From an uncultured Leucothrix sp. (GTDB lineage: Bacteria > Pseudomonadota > Gammaproteobacteria > Thiotrichales > Thiotrichaceae): a stretch of 5,438 nt of DNA. The DNA is taken from contig CALAJG010000022.1 of NCBI GenBank assembly GCA_937923375.1, positions 1 to 5,438 on the forward strand. Direction: 5' to 3'. This document shows positions 1 to 5,438 of this stretch, piece after piece; positions within the stretch are counted from its first letter, which is position 1, and each line of letters starts with the position of its first letter. A model generated the notes under the pieces. The model worked only from the letters and a program-made list of their open reading frames with translations. It searched no databases and was not told where the DNA came from. The position numbers and the translations under genes are program-made.

Positions 1-1651
1 GCGTGACGGCCAGGGCTTAGTGCAAGTGGTTGTTAATCCTGACAATGCTGAGAATTTTGCTCAAGCAGAAAAAACCCGCAACGAGCACATTCTTCGAGTC
101 ACTGGTGTTGTTAAGCCGCGTCTTGAAGGCACGGTTAACGATAAATTGCGCAGTGGTAAGATCGAGATCATTACGACAGAATTTGAAGTCCTAAGTGCTT
201 CAGACACACCACCGTTCCAGCTAGATGATAATGTCGGTGAAGATGTTCGATTAAAATATCGCTATGTGGACCTGCGTCGTACTGAAATGCAGCAGCGCAT
301 GCGCACTCGCGCCAAAATGACGTCAGTGGTTCGTCATTACTTAGAAGACAATGACTTCCTAGAAATCGAAACACCGATGCTAACCAAGGCAACGCCTGAA
401 GGTGCGCGGGACTACTTAGTTCCAAGCCGCACACATCCGGGAAATTTCTTTGCCCTTCCGCAATCGCCACAGCTCTTTAAGCAGCTTTTGATGATGGGTG
501 GAATGGATCGCTACTATCAAGTCGTCCGCTGTTTCCGTGATGAAGACTTACGTGCTGATCGCCAGCCAGAATTCACTCAGATAGATGTCGAGATGTCGTT
601 CGTGAAGACCAACGATGTGATGGACATGATGGAAGACATGATCCGTAAGATGTTTAAGGAAGTGCTGAATGTCGACTTCCCTGATAAGTTACCACAAATG
701 GATTACAGCGAAGCCATGCGTCGCTTTGGTTCTGACAAGCCAGACATGCGTAACCCGTTAGAGTTGGTAGACGTTGCTGACTTAATGAAAGACGTAGAGT
801 TCAAAGTCTTCTCTGCTCCCGCTAATGACCCTAAATGTCGTGTTGCAGCAATGCGCTTGCCAAAGGGTAATGAGCTAAGCCGTAAAGACATTGACGTTTA
901 CACAAAGTTTGTTAGCCGTTACGGCGCGCGGGGTTTGGCTTACATTAAAGTCAATACACTAGCTGACGGTATTGAAGGCTTACAGTCGCCAATTCTTAAG
1001 TTCCTGCCAGATGATGTTGCATTAAGCATCATGCAGCGTGTCGGTGCAGAAGATGGCGACCTCGTGTTCTTTGGGGCAGACAAAGCGAAAATTGTGAATG
1101 ATGCGCTGGGGGCACTTCGTGAGGAGCTAGCTAAAGATCTTGGTTTGCTTAAAGGCGACTGGGCACCGCTATGGATTGTTAAATTCCCAATGTTTGAGTG
1201 GGATGAAAAAACCGAACGTTATCAGGCGCTGCATCACCCATTTACTGCCCCTAGCTGTTCTGCTAAAGAGCTTATTGCTAATCCTGGCGAAGCACTGTCG
1301 GATGCTTACGACATGGTTATTAATGGCTACGAAGTTGGTGGTGGTTCAATTCGTATTAATGATCCGGTAATGCAATCTAGCGTGTTTGAAATATTAGGCA
1401 TTGGAGAAGAGGAAGCGACTAGCAAGTTTGGTTTCTTACTAGATGCACTGAAGTTCGGTTGCCCGCCACTGGGTGGTTTGGCATTTGGTTTGGATCGTTT
1501 GGTAATGTTGATTACGGGTACGGAAAATATTCGCGATGTGATTGCGTTTCCCAAGACTCAGACGGCGGCGTGTCCGTTGACGGATGCTCCAGCTGAAGTG
1601 TCACGAGCGCAGTTACGGGATTTGAGTATTCAGGTAAAGTTGCCAGAGTAA
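1..1651 (+). CDS. aspS: Aspartyl-tRNA synthetase, bacterial type, 5'-truncated by the window edge
   Basis: This cytoplasmic class II synthetase joins aspartate to tRNA-Asp using ATP. The frame is open from base 2 and ends at TAA 1649-1651, giving 549 residues. The first residues (RDGQGLVQV) align with E. coli AspRS from about Arg39, so roughly 38 N-terminal residues lie outside. The GTG at 20 is an internal Val codon, not a start. In order I see the rest of the OB-fold anticodon-binding domain, motif 1 near YVDLRR, the flipping loop TPEGARDYLVPSR, the aspartate/ATP site QSPQLFKQLLM, motif 2 (CFRDEDLRADRQPEFTQ), the bacterial GAD insertion, HHPFT, GGGSIRI and motif 3 GLAFGLDRL (1475-1501). The residues matching E. 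coli Glu171, Gln195, Lys198, Arg217 and Asp233 are all present. The inferred full length of about 587 is close to the 590 of E. coli. Codon 128-130 is Gly where E. coli has Lys81, which may indicate relaxed tRNA specificity. The gene appears to end its transcript here, with a hairpin 20 bases past the stop. Confidence 0.98.
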   Translation, partial: RDGQGLVQVVVNPDNAENFAQAEKTRNEHILRVTGVVKPRLEGTVNDKLRSGKIEIITTEFEVLSASDTPPFQLDDNVGEDVRLKYRYVDLRRTEMQQRMRTRAKMTSVVRHYLEDNDFLEIETPMLTKATPEGARDYLVPSRTHPGNFFALPQSPQLFKQLLMMGGMDRYYQVVRCFRDEDLRADRQPEFTQIDVEMSFVKTNDVMDMMEDMIRKMFKEVLNVDFPDKLPQMDYSEAMRRFGSDKPDMRNPLELVDVADLMKDVEFKVFSAPANDPKCRVAAMRLPKGNELSRKDIDVYTKFVSRYGARGLAYIKVNTLADGIEGLQSPILKFLPDDVALSIMQRVGAEDGDLVFFGADKAKIVNDALGALREELAKDLGLLKGDWAPLWIVKFPMFEWDEKTERYQALHHPFTAPSCSAKELIANPGEALSDAYDMVINGYEVGGGSIRINDPVMQSSVFEILGIGEEEATSKFGFLLDALKFGCPPLGGLAFGLDRLVMLITGTENIRDVIAFPKTQTAACPLTDAPAEVSRAQLRDLSIQVKLPE

Positions 1652-1671
1652 TGCTCTAAAAGACATACGAT

Positions 1672-1695
1672 AAAGGCAGCTTTTAGGCTGCCTTT
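1672..1695. terminator. Hairpin between convergent genes, probable bidirectional terminator
   Basis: A perfect 9-bp inverted repeat (AAAGGCAGC at 1672-1680, GCTGCCTTT at 1687-1695) encloses a 6-base loop, TTTTAG. It lies 20 bases after the aspS stop and 37 bases beyond the rhlB stop. On the + strand the stem ends in TTT followed by the broken T-rich run GTTGT. On the - strand it ends in TTT, then ATCGTATGTCTTTT. Neither side has an uninterrupted U tract, so efficiency is uncertain. The position between converging genes and the A/T-flanked GC stem fit an intrinsic terminator shared by aspS and rhlB. Confidence 0.75.
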
Positions 1696-1731
1696 GTTGT
1701 AGCTGAATGAGGAATCCTACTTTACTCGATC

Positions 1732-3084
1732 TCATTCCGCTTTTGGAGTTGAAGGCTTACGACGACGCCTGGGCCCACGACTCTTCTTAGGCGCACCATC
1801 CGCAGACTTGCTATCACCACTAGGCTTACGCGACCGGCTAAAACTAGTCTTAACCCCTTTCTTAGGACGCGGCTTGACCCGATCCCGCTCAACACGCTGA
1901 GGTCTCTTCAGCTCCGGCAATAACTCAGAAGTCACATCCGCCATCGGAATCTTTTGCCCAATATACTTTTCAATCTCCGGCAAATAAAACGCCGTATCTT
2001 CACAAGCGAAGCTATGCGCTTCACCAGAGGCACCCGCACGTGCCGTCCGGCCAATACGATGCACGTAATCTTCTTCCATCTGCGGCAAGTCAAAGTTAAA
2101 CACATGGGTGACATCATCAATATGCAAACCACGCGCCGCCACATCCGTCGCAATCAGCACTTCATGTTTACCTTGCTCAAATTCCGTCAAATAACGCTGA
2201 CGCTTACTTTGGCGAACGTCACCAGAAATCATGACCGCTTTAATGTCATTGCCGCGCAGAAAGTCATCGATTTTTTCTGCATTGCGCTTGGTGTTTACAA
2301 ACACGATGCTTCGAGCCGGCTCAAGCTTATGCATCAAGCCAACTAACAATGGAATTTTTTCGCTATTGGAAGGGTAATAAACGAACTGCTCAACCCGATC
2401 CGCACTGCGCGTATCTGCTTCAATCTCAACCTTTTTGGGGTTGTTCATGTGCTCATAGGCAAGCTCTAAGACTTTGGCAGACAGCGTTGCTGAAAACAGC
2501 ATGTTTAGGCGTTGCTCTGGATCCGGCAGGCGACGCAAGATGTAACGAATATCTTTGATAAAACCAAGATCAAACATGCGATCGGCTTCATCCAACACTA
2601 AGCACTGGCAACGTCTAAGACTAAACAACTTCTGCTTGAAGAAATCAATCAAGCGTCCCGGCGTACCGATCAGAATATCAGCACCCTGTAAGATAGCCTG
2701 CTTTTGCGAGTTATAGCCGGTGCCGCCGTAAGCCAAGGCCACTTTAAGACCGCTTTCGTTGGTGAAAACCTCAGCGTCTTTGGCTACCTGAATCGCTAGC
2801 TCGCGAGTAGGTACCATAATAAGGGTGCGTACATGCTGTGGCTTCTTATCTTCTAACGGGTTGTTCAACAAGTGCTGAATCACTGCCAGCATAAACGCAG
2901 CTGTTTTCCCTGTTCCCGTCTGTGCTTGCCCAGCAACATCGTGCCCAGCCAAGCTGATGGGTAAACTTTCAGCTTGGATGGGTGTACAAAATTCGAAGCC
3001 CGTTTTTTCTACTGCCTGCTCTATCACTGGCAACAAGCCTAATTCGCTGAAGCGAACGTCGGATAAATGTGTTGAATTAGTCAT
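1732..3084 (-). CDS. rhlB: ATP-dependent RNA helicase RhlB (DEAD-box)
   Basis: This 450-residue DEAD-box helicase unwinds structured RNA using ATP. In E. coli, RhlB is the helicase of the RNase E degradosome. The motifs appear in order: upstream Phe12 and the Q motif (CTPIQ 33-37), Walker A AQTGTGKT 54-61, PTREL 92-96, TPGR 141-144, DEAD 165-168 (bases 2581-2592), SAT 198-200, motif IV IVFVNT 260-265, ISGD 286-289, ATDVAARGLHI 312-322 and HRIGRTAR 342-349. RhlB, rather than RhlE, SrmB or DeaD, is indicated by the N-terminus, LAYGGTGY, DLGFIKDIR, RLNMLFSATLS, ARGLHI and YIGQKIP, all closely matching E. coli RhlB. From about residue 392 the 59-residue tail is very basic (23 Lys/Arg) and looks disordered, probably an RNA-binding tail. 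It makes the protein about 29 residues longer than E. coli RhlB (421). The ATG at 3084 fits the E. coli N-terminus, but no strong Shine-Dalgarno precedes it. Stop is TGA at 1732-1734. The gene follows pepN by 44 bases on the same strand. An RNase E partnership is inferred from the family only. Confidence 0.95.
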   Translation of the reverse strand: MTNSTHLSDVRFSELGLLPVIEQAVEKTGFEFCTPIQAESLPISLAGHDVAGQAQTGTGKTAAFMLAVIQHLLNNPLEDKKPQHVRTLIMVPTRELAIQVAKDAEVFTNESGLKVALAYGGTGYNSQKQAILQGADILIGTPGRLIDFFKQKLFSLRRCQCLVLDEADRMFDLGFIKDIRYILRRLPDPEQRLNMLFSATLSAKVLELAYEHMNNPKKVEIEADTRSADRVEQFVYYPSNSEKIPLLVGLMHKLEPARSIVFVNTKRNAEKIDDFLRGNDIKAVMISGDVRQSKRQRYLTEFEQGKHEVLIATDVAARGLHIDDVTHVFNFDLPQMEEDYVHRIGRTARAGASGEAHSFACEDTAFYLPEIEKYIGQKIPMADVTSELLPELKRPQRVERDRVKPRPKKGVKTSFSRSRKPSGDSKSADGAPKKSRGPRRRRKPSTPKAE

Positions 3085-3137
3085 ATAATCAGCTTAACAC
3101 GTGACCAAATATAAACGTACTGTTAACTTCACTTCAG
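3085..3137 (-). promoter_or_regulatory. Possible weak promoter for rhlB in the pepN-rhlB gap
   Basis: Read on the - strand, the gap between the pepN stop and the rhlB ATG contains TATATT (3113 down to 3108), a 5/6 match to a sigma-70 -10 box, 23 bases before the rhlB start. An 18-base spacer upstream, overlapping the end of pepN, is CTGAAG (3137 down to 3132), only a 3/6 match to a -35 box. AT-rich gaps give such matches by chance, so this is only a candidate. The alternative is that rhlB is transcribed from pepN or from a promoter inside it. Confidence 0.22.
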
Positions 3138-5438
3138 ACTTTTATCAACAATTTCAAAGACATCATTAGAAATACCAGACTCTCCATGAATTTTTTGTAG
3201 AGAGGCTTTCATCAGTGCAGCACGTGCTGGTTCAAACTGCTGCCATTTGGCCAATGCACGAACTAACCGGGAAGCAACCTGCGGATTTCGTTTATCTAGG
3301 TCAATCACATAATCGGTGATGAATTCATAACCTGCACCGCTTTCATGATGAAAATTAACAGGATTGGCCATCGCAAAACGGCCAATTAACGAACGAATCT
3401 TATTAGGGTTTTTAGGATCAAACGCAGGATGTGAATGCAATGCCTTCACCCGCTCAAGCGTATCGGGCAAGCTGGAACCCGCTTGAATCATAAACCACTT
3501 ATCCATGACTAGAGGATTATCTTTCCATTCATTTTCAAAAGCTCGCAGCGCAACCTCTCGCTGCGGACAGTCAATATCTGATAACGCACCCAATGCAGCC
3601 AAACGGTCCGTCATGTTGTTGGCATTCTCAAACTGTGACAAGCACATCGCATGAACACCCTCATCGTGTATACTGGCAAGGAAGGACAAACAAACATTTT
3701 TCAAACGGCGGCGGCCCATGCTGCCAGCGTCTATCTGATAGCTTTCATCCAGATTCAAAGCTTCGTAACACGCTTCTAGGGGTAAACGCATTCCATTGGC
3801 AAGTGTTGCAATCAGATACTCCCGTACCTCATGAATGGCCTGTGGATCAGCCTGCTCCACTGCATCCGCAATGTCTGACTCACCCGGCAAACTCAGTGCT
3901 TCAGCGCGTAAGGCATGATCTAAGTGTTCATTTTCAAGTACTTGCTGATAAGCATCAACCACCTCTGGCGAAACGCCTATCGAACGCCCTGCGGCTTTGT
4001 CATCCAGCATCTGTAGCATAAGAAGCTGTGCGAGTCGCTGACTGGCTTCCCAGCGATTAAAATCGTCAGAGTCGTGCTGCATCAAAAAAATATAATCATC
4101 GACTGAATAATCAAACTGGTACTTTATCGGCGCAGAAAAGTCCCCCAGTAGTGAAGGCAATGGCTTCTCAGAAACACCTGTGAAACTAACACTTTGCTCA
4201 GCTTCAGTAAGATTAATGATCATTCGTGTATTATCTGAGTCTTCGACAGTGTTGATTGCAACCTTGTCAGCGGTTTCAAGTGCAACTGCTTTACCGTCAC
4301 TGTTTAAGAGCGAAACAGAAAATGGAATTAAAAACGGCGCTTTGTTACTAGACTCTGGCGTATCGGGGCAAGTCTGCTTAAAGTGTAAATTACAAACTTG
4401 AGCTGAAGCATCGTAATCCATTGTCACAGCCACTTCCGGTGTACCCGCTTGGTTATACCACGTTTGCATTTGCGATAAATCGCGGCCATTGGCGTCTGCC
4501 ATCGCCGCTAAGAAATCTTCAGTGGTGACGGCCTGCCCGTCATGACGCTCGAAATAGAGATCCATGCCTTTACGAAAGCCATCCACACCTAGCAGCGTTT
4601 GGTATAGCCGAACGACTTCAGCACCCTTCTCATAAACGGTTACTGTGTAGAAATTATTAATTTCGATGAATGATGAAGGACGAATCGGATGCGCCATCGG
4701 ACTAGCATCTTCGGCAAACTGATGTGTCCGTAACATACGTACATCCTCAATGCGCTTTACCGAACGCGAATGCAAGTCAGCCGTAAACTCCTGATCACGA
4801 AAAACGGTTAAGCCCTCTTTCAGACTGAGCTGAAACCAATCACGACAGGTCACACGGTTGCCTGTCCAGTTATGAAAATACTCATGACCGATAACAGCTT
4901 CTATATTGATATAATCAATATCGGTGGCCGTATCTGGACTCGCAAAGACTAATTTGGAATTGAAAACGTTCAGGCCTTTATTTTCCATCGCCCCCATATT
5001 GAAGTCATCAACGGCTACAATCATGTAAATGTCGAGGTCGTACTCAAGGCCAAAGCGCTCTTCATCCCACTTCATCGAACGCTTCAGCGACTGCATCGCG
5101 TGATCACAGCGAGTGATATTGTGAGCTTCTGTGTAGATCTCTAATGCAACTTTGCGACCAGACATTGTAGTGAACTCATCACTGACGTGAGAGAGATTGC
5201 CCGCAACCAGAGCAAATAAATATGCCGGCTTAATATAAGGGTCATGCCAAATAGCAAAGTGACGACCATCGCTTAGATCACCTTTTTCGATGCAATTACC
5301 ATTTGATAAAAGCACTGGATTGGACGCCTTTTCCCCCTCGATTCGTGTGGTAAATACCGACATGACATCAGGGCGATCTAAAAAATAGGTAATCTTACGA
5401 AAGCCTTCTGCTTCACATTGTGTGCAGTAATTTCCATT
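3129..5438 (-). CDS. pepN: Aminopeptidase N (M1 family zinc metallopeptidase), 5'-truncated by the window edge
   Basis: PepN removes N-terminal residues, with broad specificity, from peptides in the cytoplasm at the end of protein degradation. The frame stays open to the right edge, so the ATG at 5363-5361 is an internal Met. The 25 codons before it encode conserved PepN sequence (CTQCEAEGFR, then YFLDRPDV). The window holds 769 residues, and about 112 at the N-terminus are missing. Using E. coli numbering (ORF residue from that Met plus 137, ungapped through the core), I see Gln119 and Glu121 for the substrate amino group, GAMEN with Met260 and Glu264, the zinc site HEYFH (His297, Glu298, His301; bases 4872-4886), the third ligand Glu320 in LKEGLT, and Tyr381 in TVYEKG. 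All catalytic residues are intact. The rest matches the beta-sandwich and the alpha-helical C-terminal domain (NNMTDRLAALG, VMDKWF, NPNKIRSLIG, NPQVASRLV). The net length is about 11 residues more than E. coli PepN (870). The stop is TGA at 3131-3129 and no hairpin follows, so read-through into rhlB is possible. Confidence 0.98.
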   Translation of the reverse strand, partial: NGNYCTQCEAEGFRKITYFLDRPDVMSVFTTRIEGEKASNPVLLSNGNCIEKGDLSDGRHFAIWHDPYIKPAYLFALVAGNLSHVSDEFTTMSGRKVALEIYTEAHNITRCDHAMQSLKRSMKWDEERFGLEYDLDIYMIVAVDDFNMGAMENKGLNVFNSKLVFASPDTATDIDYINIEAVIGHEYFHNWTGNRVTCRDWFQLSLKEGLTVFRDQEFTADLHSRSVKRIEDVRMLRTHQFAEDASPMAHPIRPSSFIEINNFYTVTVYEKGAEVVRLYQTLLGVDGFRKGMDLYFERHDGQAVTTEDFLAAMADANGRDLSQMQTWYNQAGTPEVAVTMDYDASAQVCNLHFKQTCPDTPESSNKAPFLIPFSVSLLNSDGKAVALETADKVAINTVEDSDNTRMIINLTEAEQSVSFTGVSEKPLPSLLGDFSAPIKYQFDYSVDDYIFLMQHDSDDFNRWEASQRLAQLLMLQMLDDKAAGRSIGVSPEVVDAYQQVLENEHLDHALRAEALSLPGESDIADAVEQADPQAIHEVREYLIATLANGMRLPLEACYEALNLDESYQIDAGSMGRRRLKNVCLSFLASIHDEGVHAMCLSQFENANNMTDRLAALGALSDIDCPQREVALRAFENEWKDNPLVMDKWFMIQAGSSLPDTLERVKALHSHPAFDPKNPNKIRSLIGRFAMANPVNFHHESGAGYEFITDYVIDLDKRNPQVASRLVRALAKWQQFEPARAALMKASLQKIHGESGISNDVFEIVDKSLK

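Noticed and set aside
20..1651. GTG at 20 as the start of a short AspRS
   Set aside because: The frame is open to base 2, the residues before it (RDGQGL) match conserved AspRS sequence, and a start here would lose half of the anticodon-binding domain.
1705..1737. 7-bp inverted repeat GAATGAG / CTCATTC spanning the rhlB stop codon
   Set aside because: The stem is short and AT-rich with a 19-base loop, and the nearby 9-bp hairpin is a much better terminator. It is likely chance.
1954..2346. 130-codon + strand open frame inside rhlB
   Set aside because: It is antisense to conserved helicase motifs V and VI, and its composition reflects the opposite strand's codons.
3094..3126. 6-bp inverted repeat TTAACA / TGTTAA and a CACGTG palindrome in the pepN-rhlB gap
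   Set aside because: Short matches of this kind are expected in AT-rich sequence. The arms do not extend, and I recognise no operator.
3593..4021. 142-codon + strand open frame inside pepN
   Set aside because: It lies wholly antisense to conserved PepN coding sequence, its product resembles no family I know, and it has no convincing ribosome site. It is a shadow frame.
5361..5438. ATG at 5363 as the pepN start
   Set aside because: The frame stays open to the edge and encodes CTQCEAEGFR, with the substrate-binding Gln and Glu, so the true start is beyond the window.
1..5438. Mobile element, CRISPR array, defence or other novel system
   Set aside because: All but about 124 bases are coding sequence of three recognisable housekeeping genes. 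There are no direct repeat arrays, terminal inverted repeats, integrase or transposase, or unexplained open frames.

Overview
The window carries three protein genes, two of them cut by the window edges: the 3' part of aspS (aspartyl-tRNA synthetase) on the + strand, a complete rhlB (DEAD-box RNA helicase) on the - strand, and most of pepN (aminopeptidase N) on the - strand. All three are intact as far as they can be read. I see no frameshifts, mobile elements, CRISPR repeats, tRNA or rRNA genes.

The proteins resemble gammaproteobacterial ones. The helicase follows Escherichia coli RhlB closely from the N-terminus through the last helicase motif. The aminopeptidase aligns with E. coli PepN without gaps through its whole catalytic core. 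The base composition is moderate, near half G+C by eye. The AspRS has Gly where E. coli has Lys81 in the anticodon-binding domain, which I recall as a trait of non-discriminating AspRS in Pseudomonas-like bacteria. I therefore favour a gammaproteobacterium outside the Enterobacterales, but cannot name the genus.

Layout: aspS runs from the left edge to 1651. An 80-base convergent gap (1652-1731) holds a perfect 9-bp hairpin that probably ends transcription from both sides. rhlB occupies 1732-3084 (-). A 44-base gap separates it from pepN, whose stop codon is at 3129-3131 and whose reading frame is open to the right edge at 5438. pepN and rhlB point the same way, so read-through from pepN into rhlB is plausible. 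A weak promoter-like sequence in the gap could also serve rhlB.

The genes share no pathway. aspS supplies charged tRNA for translation, rhlB works in mRNA decay, and pepN trims peptides during protein turnover. This is ordinary housekeeping chromosome. I found no evidence of an undescribed system, and the findings below are modest.
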